From Spirochaetia bacterium (GTDB lineage Bacteria; Spirochaetota; Leptospiria; Turneriellales; JAOUOS01): DNA of 50,499 nucleotides. The position numbers and the translations under genes were made by a program. Positions 8,986-17,762 of the stretch are shown in pieces. The stretch covers positions 1 through 50,499 of the forward strand of contig JAOUOS010000022.1 of NCBI GenBank assembly GCA_029880285.1, given 5' to 3'. Positions within the stretch are counted from its first letter, which is position 1. Each line of letters opens with the position of its first letter. The notes under the pieces were generated by a model. That model was not told where the DNA came from. It did no database searches and saw only the letters and a list, made by a program, of their open reading frames with translations.

Positions 8986-10805
8986 TGCAATCATGGATTT
9001 TTCCTTCAGAAGTTCATGGATTAACATTTTCAGAAAGAAATCAATTTTTATCGTTACCATGGCGCTATGGCAGTATTAATGAGGTTAACGGAAAGCCGTA
9101 CGCGTTTTTTGTTATAGAAGGTCAAATAAGTGATTCAAAGGGAAATATTTATAGTCAGAGTTCTGCTTTTTTAGGTGTTGTTCCTTTTATCTCTCAAAGA
9201 GAAGAAAAATATACTTTCACAAAATCTCATAAAATATGTTATATAGAAACCGAATTGCTGGCAGAATTTTTCTTATTAAATATTAAAGCTTTACAGTCTT
9301 TTCTTTTTTTTAGAGAAAATAAAGCCGATAAAATTCTGCCAGAATGGCAACAGTTTCCCAGAATAAGATTAGTTACTTCAGAAGAAACTTGCTGGGAATC
9401 CATTCATCTGGCAATGTCTTTGGCACATCGGCAGGCTCAAAAGAATCAAAAAAAATCTATTTATTTAGAGTGCCAAAGCGAAGGTATATCTGTTTTTCAG
9501 GCAGTTAATAAACCGGCGCCTGTTGCGATTGTTCAGTATAATGAAAATGAAATAGAAAATTCGTTAAATGAATTAATTAAAAAAAGAATAATTGAATTAG
9601 ATAATCGGGTAGACGCGTTAAATATCAACTTTTTATCTATATGGGAGCTAGAAAATTTACAGTGGGCAGCTTTATGCTGGCAGCTAAAAGAAAATTATGA
9701 TGAAATAATAATTCATACTGGCTCAAAAAAAATAGATTATTTATATGAAAACAGCGATGTCATATTTTATTTTTTTACCTCTTCTGAAAAAAAATCAATT
9801 TATCAGTATATTCATGAAAAAATAAATCTACCGCCTGTTATAGAACTTTTTTCTAATAAAGTAAAGATTTCAACAGAAGAATCATTTTACCGCTATCCCA
9901 TAAATCTTGAAAAAAATAAGATTGAAAATATGGATAATATTTTACCTGATAAGATACCATCAGAAAATATTTATTGGAAGTGGTTATCAGATATTTCAGG
10001 ACATTTGCTTGATGCTCAAAAGGCCGTTATAGTAAGCGAGTCATTTTATAATCCTAAAGGCATGACAAAACTTATAAATTATTTTTTTGAAAAAAATCAA
10101 GCGCGTGAAAGCACAATGAACGAGATATTGCATAATAACCTCTTTGTTTTTCAAGGGCTTTCGTCAATCTCAGGATTTTTAGCATCGTTAAATTCATCAT
10201 TTCAAGATATAATGCTTGTATTAAGCAGGATCCAGAAAAAAGATATTGTTTCACTGTTAAAACCAGTATTTCCTGTTACTGGATTTTTTTCAGCTGCACC
10301 TATTGAAAAATATATTAAATCGTTATTTGGTAAGATATTGCAGCAGAAGACAAAAAGTTTTTTATCTGTATATTCTGAACATAGAAATAATATTAGATGG
10401 CAAACATCAGGAGTATTATCTGAAAATTTATTGCGGGGTATGTTTTCTTTTGGGTTAATCAATTATGAAAAAAAAACGGAGTCAAATTCAACGGATAAAT
10501 CATTTGAATATGCTTCAAATTATTCTCATTATGAAAAAGAAGCAGCCTATTTAGCGAGACTGGGTATTAAAAAGGCAGATTTTTATTTTTTTTCTGATAA
10601 TACAAACAGCAATGAAAATTCAATTCATAAAAAATTAGCTTATAGACTGCTATTCGCACATAAGTATGCCCATTTTAATTTACAAGGTGAAAATATAAAC
10701 AATTTTATAATTTATGAAGATGAATTAAAAAATAGTGAGAAAAACAATAAAGAAAAATCTGTAGATGAAAATACTAAAATTACAAATACTAAATCTAATT
10801 TATAA
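8985..10805 (+). CDS. Unknown 606-residue protein with a cyclic-nucleotide-binding-like N-terminus
   Basis: I do not recognise a named family for the whole protein. Residues 1 to about 110 have a beta-rich pattern ('PYAFFVIEGQISDSKGNIYSQ', then 'AFLGVVPFISQREEKYTFTK') that resembles the jelly roll of cNMP-binding domains. The rest is mostly alpha-helical, with no signal peptide or membrane helix. I place the start at ATG 8985, which overlaps the stop of the TPR/Mrr gene, rather than at an in-frame ATG at 8916 buried in that gene. The coupling suggests the two products work together. Confidence 0.6.
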   Translation: MQSWIFPSEVHGLTFSERNQFLSLPWRYGSINEVNGKPYAFFVIEGQISDSKGNIYSQSSAFLGVVPFISQREEKYTFTKSHKICYIETELLAEFFLLNIKALQSFLFFRENKADKILPEWQQFPRIRLVTSEETCWESIHLAMSLAHRQAQKNQKKSIYLECQSEGISVFQAVNKPAPVAIVQYNENEIENSLNELIKKRIIELDNRVDALNINFLSIWELENLQWAALCWQLKENYDEIIIHTGSKKIDYLYENSDVIFYFFTSSEKKSIYQYIHEKINLPPVIELFSNKVKISTEESFYRYPINLEKNKIENMDNILPDKIPSENIYWKWLSDISGHLLDAQKAVIVSESFYNPKGMTKLINYFFEKNQARESTMNEILHNNLFVFQGLSSISGFLASLNSSFQDIMLVLSRIQKKDIVSLLKPVFPVTGFFSAAPIEKYIKSLFGKILQQKTKSFLSVYSEHRNNIRWQTSGVLSENLLRGMFSFGLINYEKKTESNSTDKSFEYASNYSHYEKEAAYLARLGIKKADFYFFSDNTNSNENSIHKKLAYRLLFAHKYAHFNLQGENINNFIIYEDELKNSEKNNKEKSVDENTKITNTKSNL

Positions 10806-11355
10806 AAAAGAACTTATATCTATTTTTTTAATACTAGCGTTTGCCTGTAAAACACCTGAAAAAATTGAGACTGAGCCAGAAACACTACAGGTTATAACCG
10901 CAAATATTTTTACCGATAGTATTGTTGATAAAAAGTATTTTAGTAATGAAGGTGAATTAATAAGAGAAAAAATTATTAGTTTAATACATGCTTTATTAAA
11001 CCACAATATTGAAACAATTATTTCTCAAATACATTCAGAAATAGGAGCTTACGCAGATATTAAATCTCCAATGGGATATAAAGAGATTGTAAATGAAATT
11101 GAAAATCCCATGGGATTGTTATATATAACTTTTTGGGATACCAGTAGATTAAAACAAATGAATCCCGATATAGAAATTCTAAGTTTTCAGGAGATTTTCT
11201 CTAAAGTAAAAATTATTTATTTAGATTTGTTTTTTTATTCAACTGAAGAGTGTGAAATTTACTTAAATTTTAAAAACCGCCCTTCTTTAGGTATTTTAGG
11301 CAATCCGGTTTATCATAAAGTAGATGGAATATGGTACCTGAAAAGATTATTTTAA
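10765..11355 (+). CDS. Putative lipoprotein, unknown function
   Basis: A 196-residue protein with a short hydrophobic leader ending in the lipobox-like LAFAC near residue 28, so likely lipid-anchored in the cell envelope. The mature part is acidic and has no recognised domain. Its 5' end overlaps the previous gene by 41 bases, which suggests the same transcript. Its stop overlaps the stop of the convergent carA gene by 4 bases. Confidence 0.65.
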   Translation: MKILKLQILNLIYKKELISIFLILAFACKTPEKIETEPETLQVITANIFTDSIVDKKYFSNEGELIREKIISLIHALLNHNIETIISQIHSEIGAYADIKSPMGYKEIVNEIENPMGLLYITFWDTSRLKQMNPDIEILSFQEIFSKVKIIYLDLFFYSTEECEIYLNFKNRPSLGILGNPVYHKVDGIWYLKRLF

Positions 11356-12548
11356 GTTTTATCTAATAAATCTTTATATGTTTTAAAAAGATAGAGAGCG
11401 TCATGAGGTCCGGGACCTGCTTCAGGATGGTATTGAACACTAAGTAAGCGGTAATTTTCATTGTTAATAAAAAATCCTTCAAACGTATTGTCATTTGGAT
11501 TTATTTCTTCTTTTAATTCATTTTGGGTTTTATCTATTATTTTTTTTATTGATTCAATATCTGAAGCAAAGCCATGATTTTGGGCCGTTATTAATACTTT
11601 TGATTTTTCTACAGACTTAGTTTTAACGGGTTGATTGCCGCCGTGATGTCCAAATTTTAATTTATATGTCTTGCCCCCTAAGGCAATAGAAAGCATTTGG
11701 TGGCCAAGACATATACCAAAAATAGGTTTTTTTAATGTTAAAAGATATTCAATATTTTTAATGCCGGTTGTAACACTGGCAGGATCTCCCGGCCCATTTG
11801 ATAAGAAAAAGCCTTTATAGTCATTTGAATTAAAGTTTTCCCATGTATTATAGGAAGATGAACCTTTAAAAACAATAGGCAATATTCCTGCTTCTAAAAA
11901 ATTGTTTATAATTGAATATTTTATACCAAAATCTAAAACCGCTACTTTTGTATAGTTTTTTATATTAATTTTGTTTTCTTTAATTCTTTTTTCAATATAT
12001 TCATTTACTAAGGTGCCGTTAAAATCTTCAGTGAGATTTTGTCCTTCCATTTTTGAATGAGATAGTACTTTGTTTATATATTTATCTAAGTTTTTTTCTG
12101 AAATTGTATTCTCGCCAGCCGGCCACTCAAAAATACCGGCTCTCATTGCTCCTTTTTCACGAATATAACGCACCAGAGCTCTTGTGTCTATGCCTGCTAC
12201 AGCTGGTAGACTATACTGCTTTAAAAAACTTTTCAGTGTTCCTTGTGAACGAAAGTTAGAGGGCATTTCACAATAATCTTTTAATATAATTCCCTCTAAG
12301 TATGGCTTATCTGATTCATAATCTTCTTTATTGTACCCGTAGTTGCCAATAGATGGATATGTGAAAACTACAATCTGCTTTTTATAAGAAGGGTCTGTTA
12401 TAATTTCCTGATAACCCGCCATGCTGGTATTAAAAACAATTTCACCTATATGATCCTTTTGCGGCGGATCATCAATAAATATTCCCTTAAAATATTTTTT
12501 ATCTTCTAATAAGAGAAGAGCAGGTCTATTTTTTTTAGTTTCTGTCAT
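11352..12548 (-). CDS. carA: Carbamoyl-phosphate synthase small (glutaminase) subunit
   Basis: A 398-residue CarA of normal length. It hydrolyses glutamine and passes ammonia to CarB, for pyrimidine and arginine synthesis. The N-terminal CPSase_sm domain has 'GEIVFNTSMAGYQEIITDPS' and 'AGIDTRALVRYIREKG'. The class I glutaminase domain has nucleophile Cys280 in GICLGHQ and His374/Glu376 in QYHPEAGPGPHD, so the catalytic triad is complete. carB is not in the window. The gene follows the EAL-like gene by 2 bases and is probably co-transcribed with it. Confidence 0.97.
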   Translation of the reverse strand: MTETKKNRPALLLLEDKKYFKGIFIDDPPQKDHIGEIVFNTSMAGYQEIITDPSYKKQIVVFTYPSIGNYGYNKEDYESDKPYLEGIILKDYCEMPSNFRSQGTLKSFLKQYSLPAVAGIDTRALVRYIREKGAMRAGIFEWPAGENTISEKNLDKYINKVLSHSKMEGQNLTEDFNGTLVNEYIEKRIKENKINIKNYTKVAVLDFGIKYSIINNFLEAGILPIVFKGSSSYNTWENFNSNDYKGFFLSNGPGDPASVTTGIKNIEYLLTLKKPIFGICLGHQMLSIALGGKTYKLKFGHHGGNQPVKTKSVEKSKVLITAQNHGFASDIESIKKIIDKTQNELKEEINPNDNTFEGFFINNENYRLLSVQYHPEAGPGPHDALYLFKTYKDLLDKT

Positions 12549-12550
12549 TT

Positions 12551-13897
12551 TTAATATAGTTGAAGCTCTTTGGCAAGCTTGAATATATTTCCTTTTTTTT
12601 GTAATTCTTCAAACAGATTATCATCGGTTAAAATATGTCGCACCGCGCTTTCTGGCAGTTCTTGCATTTTATTAAATAATTTTTTATATTCATCAATTGT
12701 AATTTTATTGCAAAGTATATTGGTTTGAAAATAATGAATATGATGCGTAATAAGAAAAGTTAGAGTATCATAATCTTCAACCGCTTCTGCAGTTATTATA
12801 GCTTCTCTATTATCAGCAAGGCGCTTGCAGTATTCAATAAAAGCCAGATTATCTAAAAATTTGGTATGGTCTTCTTCGGCCTTAAATTTAAAGCTAATAG
12901 GATCAAGCTTAAATTCTCTAATCATTTTACCAAGTTCTAGCACAATTTGATGACTTTGATTTTTTACGCCAAAATCATCTGCGGCAAAAGTAACATCAAA
13001 TTTATAAAATTTCTCACAAACTTCTTTGAGAGTAATGCCTTTTTCTTCGTAAGGTTTCTCAATTAATTCAAATCTAAAACTTTTTGTGCTTATTTTTTCT
13101 TTTTCCAGAAGGTCTATGAATTTTCTTACCTTCTCCCATGAAGAAAAAGTGTCTATAAGAGTTTGAGGCGAAATATTAAATTTTAAGAGTCCTGCGGCAT
13201 TTTGGCATGAAGAAATTAGTTTTTCTAAAATTAAAAGTTCTACCCTATTTATGTCTTTATCTTCAGGAATATGAGCTATTAATTCAGCGTAAGTAGGATA
13301 ATAGCTGCTTCCTATAAATACTTCGCCGCCTTTTATATTAAAAGTTTCACTTTTGTAATCATAAAAAATAATCGGTTGAATTACGGTATTGGATGCTTCA
13401 TCCGCGAAAAAATCATGAGTTTTATTAAAGAAAGTCCAGTTCCATCTTGTAACATTGTCTTTAAGGTTTTGATTGGCAGTATGTGTAAGCTCGTTTAGTA
13501 TTTCTTCTGTATCAGATACAAAATTGCACTGTGTTCTGCCTATTCCAAAATCAAACCTGCAGAATTTTTGTTTGTTTACATGGTGAAATAAGTTACCCAT
13601 AATATTATCTATATTGGGCAATACGCCAAACTCAGAATTATTTTTAGGGCAAATACCCATAAGTAAATTGTGTTCATCGCCAATAATGTAAAGTTTATAA
13701 GGAAAGCTATTCTGGTAGATTTCTTTTTCAATTGTTTTTACTACTAAATCTATAAAATCTGACAAACTTATGTTTTCAATTGAGTTAAAACATATTAAAA
13801 ATAAAGGTTTTCCTCTATTGTCGTCAATAAAGTCAGAAGCAAATTTGACTTTCGCATTTATTTTATATTGAATTATATCCGATGAAAGTATATTCAT
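12551..13897 (-). CDS. Degenerate EAL-domain protein
   Basis: A 448-residue cytoplasmic protein. Residues about 1-180 could be a worn-down GGDEF-like domain (no GG(D/E)EF loop seen). Residues about 185-430 follow the EAL fold: 'FNISPQTL', 'FELIEKPYE' (for ELTE), 'FAADDFGVKNQS' (for ADDFGTGYSS), 'ITAEAVED' (for AEGVE) and a final 'YFQTNILCNKI'. The EAL signature itself is replaced at 'IKGGEVFIG', so a catalytic metal ligand is lost. It may bind c-di-GMP or only proteins. It lies directly upstream of carA, an odd neighbour. Assignment rests on motif order. Confidence 0.68.
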   Translation of the reverse strand: MNILSSDIIQYKINAKVKFASDFIDDNRGKPLFLICFNSIENISLSDFIDLVVKTIEKEIYQNSFPYKLYIIGDEHNLLMGICPKNNSEFGVLPNIDNIMGNLFHHVNKQKFCRFDFGIGRTQCNFVSDTEEILNELTHTANQNLKDNVTRWNWTFFNKTHDFFADEASNTVIQPIIFYDYKSETFNIKGGEVFIGSSYYPTYAELIAHIPEDKDINRVELLILEKLISSCQNAAGLLKFNISPQTLIDTFSSWEKVRKFIDLLEKEKISTKSFRFELIEKPYEEKGITLKEVCEKFYKFDVTFAADDFGVKNQSHQIVLELGKMIREFKLDPISFKFKAEEDHTKFLDNLAFIEYCKRLADNREAIITAEAVEDYDTLTFLITHHIHYFQTNILCNKITIDEYKKLFNKMQELPESAVRHILTDDNLFEELQKKGNIFKLAKELQLY

Positions 13898-13994
13898 TGT
13901 TTAATTTTTATTGTCTTTGTTTTTTTAATTGAGTCTATGGTCAAGTTTTAAACAATTTCAAGTTAAATAAAAATAAAATAATTTAAGAAAATAA

Positions 13995-14022
13995 TTGACA
14001 ATATCTAAATAATTACTAAATA
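13995..14022 (+). promoter_or_regulatory. Sigma-70-like promoter
   Basis: TTGACA (13995-14000) and TAAATA (14017-14022) are separated by 16 bases. The transcript would begin at about 14029, just ahead of the ATG at 14033, so the mRNA would be nearly leaderless. This supports 14033 over 14024 as the start. Confidence 0.4.
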
Positions 14023-14032
14023 TATGTTGTAT

Positions 14033-14584
14033 ATGATAAAAAATAAAAAATACTCAGCAATTACTTTTTTTTTGCTTCTTTTTGTAAGCTGTAAATCTGC
14101 GCAGGTAGTTTCAGAAAAAACAGAAGTACCTGATGCTATTGTTGATAAATATAATGAATTTTATAGTAAACCAAATGAACCTGATGAGGTTTTTCGTGTT
14201 TTATTATCTTCTGAATTTTATGAAATAAGACAGACTGCTTATGAAGATATATTATATGTTAAGGATGATCCCGCGGGTAATCAAATGACCTCAGAAGAGT
14301 TAGAACAATACAATAAAGTTGATTATTTTGGCAGAGCGGTATTAAAAATAGAACTTTATTCAAAAACAGGAAAGCTTGCCAGACTTAGATTCTTGAGATC
14401 ATCAGGTATAAGTGAAATAGACCGATTAATATCAGAAGATATTACCAGATGGCATTTTAAATTTCAAGAAGGGGTTAAAGAAGAAGATTTGCCCGATATC
14501 ATTATTGTCGTATATGGTATTGTTTTAGAAAAAAATATCAGCAGAGAAGAAGCGGTAGAAGAATTAAAAAAATACGTGCGTTAA
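14033..14584 (+). CDS. Lipoprotein with TonB-C-like domain
   Basis: A 183-residue lipoprotein: Lys-rich n-region, hydrophobic core and a lipobox ending LLFVSC near residue 20. The C-terminal half has the pattern of a TonB C-terminal domain, 'GRAVLKIELYSKTGKLARLRF', then a helix and 'ITRWHFKFQEG', as in the 'G.v.v.f.i...G.v......ssG...lD..a...v..w.F' consensus. There is no transmembrane anchor or Pro-rich linker, so it is not a classic TonB. An ATG at 14024 is also possible but the promoter suggests 14033. Confidence 0.6.
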   Translation: MIKNKKYSAITFFLLLFVSCKSAQVVSEKTEVPDAIVDKYNEFYSKPNEPDEVFRVLLSSEFYEIRQTAYEDILYVKDDPAGNQMTSEELEQYNKVDYFGRAVLKIELYSKTGKLARLRFLRSSGISEIDRLISEDITRWHFKFQEGVKEEDLPDIIIVVYGIVLEKNISREEAVEELKKYVR

Positions 14585-14586
14585 TC

Positions 14587-16107
14587 TCAAGAATAAATAA
14601 CATTTCTTTCTGATTGAGAAGAATTTTTTAAATAAATGAAGTCCTGCCCTAAAAATCTAAGTAATATAATATAAAACAAATAAGAAATTTGAGTTTCTAT
14701 AATCGGCTTAAGTAGTTTATGATCTCTGGTATGAAAAGCTCTTAATAATACAGGATCATTTTTTATTTTAGATATAACTTTAACCTGATCTTCAAACCAC
14801 ATTTTTTTACTAAGATTTGTAATTTTATTAAAAAAGTCGACAGAATTTCTTTCAGACGATTTCGTGTGAGAATATATTTCATCATCCCACCATGTTTTTA
14901 AATTATATTTCAAAAACTCAAAGGGTAGCTCTCTTACCATTTTTTGTTTTTTCAAAGTTCGATGTATAAATCCTGTTTTGCCTTCTCTCATAAAAAACAT
15001 TGTAAGTTTTAAAAAATAAATGGGCCCAAAGTGGTACATGTAGGTTAGTTTTTCTTTTTCTGAAAATTCATGTAAGTGTATCAGCATACTGTTTTTAGTA
15101 AATTCAAAAAATTTATTTAAGAAGTTTATATATTCCATTGGTTTATTTTGTTTTTTTTTGTGTGAAATAAAATTTCTTATTAAATCTTTTCTAAGAGCTG
15201 TTTCTTCTGCCCCAAGATGTGTTTCAATATATACTGTTTTTTTTATTTTTTCTTCTTCTAATTCATAGCGCTCTTTGTCAATATTTAATATATATAAATA
15301 GCTTGTGTTAAAGCTCATTTCTCCTCTGCTGTCGAGTAGAAAGGGGTCTACAATGCATGTTTCTTTTTCCTCTACTTTTGGCTTTTCAGTTTCTTTTTTT
15401 ATTTTTAAATGACTTTCATCAATTAATTCAGTTAAATCTGTTCTATAAAGAGATGAAATGCCATATTTAATTAGAGAAGTATATTCGCCTTCTGCTGTTA
15501 CCTTATCGTTTTTTATTTCTTCACTTTTTATTTTTAAAATATAAGCCATACGGCGAAGTAAAAAATCTGTTTGTTCGCATAGCTCAATACGCGGATATAT
15601 TTTAAAAACTAAAACCTGTTCTAAAAATAATTTGTTTAATGAGTTAATTTTTATTGCTTCAAATATTCCTTTGCAAAAATTCCATTCGTTAATTATATTA
15701 TTATTAAAAGTTTTTAATATTTCATAAATCTTAAGCATTTTTACAAATTCTATTTTATTATTTTCAATTGGCTGGTTATTAAAGTATGTATAATAATCTT
15801 TATGGGCCAAATCATCAATACTTTTTTCCTGCAAAGAAGATTCGATAGAAGAATAAAAACGTACAATATTTAACAAAGAGTTTTCTATTTCTTTTACTTG
15901 AAATCTAAAATCTGCTCTAATATCAGGTGTTACAGCGGCTGAATTTAAATATTTTCTTAATCCATCTGCGTTTAGAATATGAGATTCTAAAGGAAATAAG
16001 TATCCTTTTTTAAAAACATCTAGATGTTTTATAACTTTGTCAGAATTTCCCTCGGCGATTAAAACATAGTTTACATCAGGACGGTATTTATATTCATTTG
16101 CTGGCAT
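14587..16107 (-). CDS. Unknown 506-residue protein
   Basis: I do not recognise this protein. It has no signal peptide, no membrane helix apart from a weakly hydrophobic stretch near the C-terminus ('YLFYIILLRFLG'), and no known catalytic motif. A Lys/Glu-rich stretch around residues 230-250 probably links two helical halves. It stands alone on the minus strand between two plus-strand genes, ending 2 bases from the stop of the convergent lipoprotein gene. Codon use looks like its neighbours. Confidence 0.55.
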   Translation of the reverse strand: MPANEYKYRPDVNYVLIAEGNSDKVIKHLDVFKKGYLFPLESHILNADGLRKYLNSAAVTPDIRADFRFQVKEIENSLLNIVRFYSSIESSLQEKSIDDLAHKDYYTYFNNQPIENNKIEFVKMLKIYEILKTFNNNIINEWNFCKGIFEAIKINSLNKLFLEQVLVFKIYPRIELCEQTDFLLRRMAYILKIKSEEIKNDKVTAEGEYTSLIKYGISSLYRTDLTELIDESHLKIKKETEKPKVEEKETCIVDPFLLDSRGEMSFNTSYLYILNIDKERYELEEEKIKKTVYIETHLGAEETALRKDLIRNFISHKKKQNKPMEYINFLNKFFEFTKNSMLIHLHEFSEKEKLTYMYHFGPIYFLKLTMFFMREGKTGFIHRTLKKQKMVRELPFEFLKYNLKTWWDDEIYSHTKSSERNSVDFFNKITNLSKKMWFEDQVKVISKIKNDPVLLRAFHTRDHKLLKPIIETQISYLFYIILLRFLGQDFIYLKNSSQSERNVIYS

Positions 16108-16243
16108 ATGCTGTGATATTAATTAATCGGTAATTATTGACTTTCGTTTAACCACTAATCTATCTTTAATATCATTTTAAAACCAGTAAAAGTCCAAAAT
16201 ATTTTACATATTTTAAATACCGCCGCAGGCCGATAATTTTATT

Positions 16244-17170
16244 GTGAACAATATTAATACATGGCTAAAGCAGTATGAATTTCTTTCAGGACCTTTGCTG
16301 GCCAAGGTATTTTCTTCAATTATTGTCATAATTTTATTCACGTTAGTTCAAAAAATAATTGTTAAACTTTTAAAAAATAAAGTAAAAGATATAGGCAAAA
16401 GACATGAATGGGAAAAAACATCCCGATATATTGTTGTCTTTTTGGGAACAATTTGGGTTTTACGCGTATGGTTCGAAGGTTTTGAAAGTCTTTTAACATT
16501 TTTAGGCATTGTTTCAGCTGGGCTGGCTATTGCGTTAAAAGATCTTGTAGCAAATATTGCCGGATGGATTTTTATTGTTTCAAGACATCCTTTTCATGTA
16601 GGCGATAGGGTTCAAATTGGCGAAATTCACGGCGATGTAATTGATATTCGTATTTTTCAATTTACAGTGCTTGAAATAAGAAATTGGATTGAATCAGATC
16701 AAAGTACCGGTCGCTTAATTCATATACCGAACGGAAAAGTGCTTACGGAGCCGCAGGCAAATTACACGCAGGGCTTTAAGTTTATATGGAATGAAATTTC
16801 AACCGTAATTACCTTTGAAAGTGATTTTCGCGAGGCTAAAAAAATAACAGAGCAAACACTGGAAAAAATAGCTGAACCTTTTGCTGAAGGCGCCCAAAAA
16901 GAATTTGAAGAGGCTCAAAAAAAATATCTAATATTTTATGGTAATATTACCTCTAAGGTTTATCTTAGAGTTGTAAATAACGGTATTGAAATTATTATGC
17001 GCTATCTTGTTCCCGCAAGACAAAGACGTGATAGTGAACTTTTAATATGGGAAGAAATATTAAGTCAGTTTTTTAAAAATTCAAATATAGAGTTCGCTTA
17101 TAATACTTCTAGGTTCTATTATAGAAAAGATGAAAAAGACGGTTTTTTAAAAACTGAACAGCCAAAGTGA
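16244..17170 (+). CDS. MscS-family mechanosensitive ion channel
   Basis: A 308-residue inner-membrane channel. Two or three transmembrane helices (about 15-38, 60-80, 82-105) lead into the pore helix 'GLAIALKDLVANIAGWIFI' and the beta domain 'PFHVGDRVQIGEIHGDVIDI', the MscS signature. 'GRLIHIPNGKVLTEPQANYTQG' completes the middle domain, and the C-terminus is the usual alpha/beta part. It likely releases solutes on osmotic downshock. Starts at GTG 16244. Confidence 0.92.
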   Translation: MNNINTWLKQYEFLSGPLLAKVFSSIIVIILFTLVQKIIVKLLKNKVKDIGKRHEWEKTSRYIVVFLGTIWVLRVWFEGFESLLTFLGIVSAGLAIALKDLVANIAGWIFIVSRHPFHVGDRVQIGEIHGDVIDIRIFQFTVLEIRNWIESDQSTGRLIHIPNGKVLTEPQANYTQGFKFIWNEISTVITFESDFREAKKITEQTLEKIAEPFAEGAQKEFEEAQKKYLIFYGNITSKVYLRVVNNGIEIIMRYLVPARQRRDSELLIWEEILSQFFKNSNIEFAYNTSRFYYRKDEKDGFLKTEQPK

Positions 17171-17258
17171 AAACTCTTTTTAATTGAATACATCTTAAAA
17201 TATATCAATAATTAAGTAAAAAAATAGATAAGATTTAAAATAATTTGCTTTTTTTATG

Positions 17259-17287
17259 GACAGTTTAACTTAAGTTTAATTCCTGTC
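17259..17287. promoter_or_regulatory. Inverted repeat upstream of the respiratory operon
   Basis: GACAG (17259-17263) and CTGTC (17283-17287) flank a perfect palindrome AACTTAAGTT (17267-17276), about 80 bases ahead of the first cytochrome gene. It could be an operator or an RNA hairpin in the leader. The rest of the 193-base gap (17171-17363) is AT-rich, with no gene seen. Confidence 0.3.
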
Positions 17288-17363
17288 TCTCGGATTTTGT
17301 TTAAGCGAAGTCTGCAAAAGAAAAATGTTTTAAATTTTTTTAATAGATTTAAGGAGATAAAAT

Positions 17364-17738
17364 ATGAAAAAAATAATAAGTCTGGTAGCTATAATAGCCT
17401 TTATGGCATTTTGCGGCGAAAAAGAACAGGCACAAGATGAGGCTGGTGGCGCACCACAAGAACCAGGTAAGGTTGTTTTTGATACAACATGTATGCCTTG
17501 TCATGGGTTAACAGGAGAAGGTGATGGTCCTGCGGGAAAAAATCTTAATCCGAAACCAAGAAACTTTAAGACTGAGCCATTTAAATATGGTGAAAGTTTA
17601 GCAGCTGTTACAAAAACGATTGCAGAAGGTTCGCCAAAGGCTCCAACAATGGTTCCATTTAAAAATACATTAACGCCTGAGCAAATTGATGCAGTAGCTA
17701 AGTATGTATTAAAACTTGCTGGTAAACCAGTACAATAA
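17364..17738 (+). CDS. Mono-haem cytochrome c lipoprotein
   Basis: A 124-residue protein with a signal peptide and lipobox ending MAFC at about residue 17, so lipid-anchored on the periplasmic side. One haem site, CMPCH, is followed by 'GLTGEGDGPAG', and the likely distal ligand is Met in 'APTMVPF'. It is the first gene of the alternative complex III cluster, 24 bases ahead of actA, and probably carries electrons from that complex to the terminal oxidase. The Shine-Dalgarno AAGGAG is well placed. Confidence 0.9.
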   Translation: MKKIISLVAIIAFMAFCGEKEQAQDEAGGAPQEPGKVVFDTTCMPCHGLTGEGDGPAGKNLNPKPRNFKTEPFKYGESLAAVTKTIAEGSPKAPTMVPFKNTLTPEQIDAVAKYVLKLAGKPVQ

Positions 17739-17762
17739 AAATAATAAAAAGAAAGGTATATA

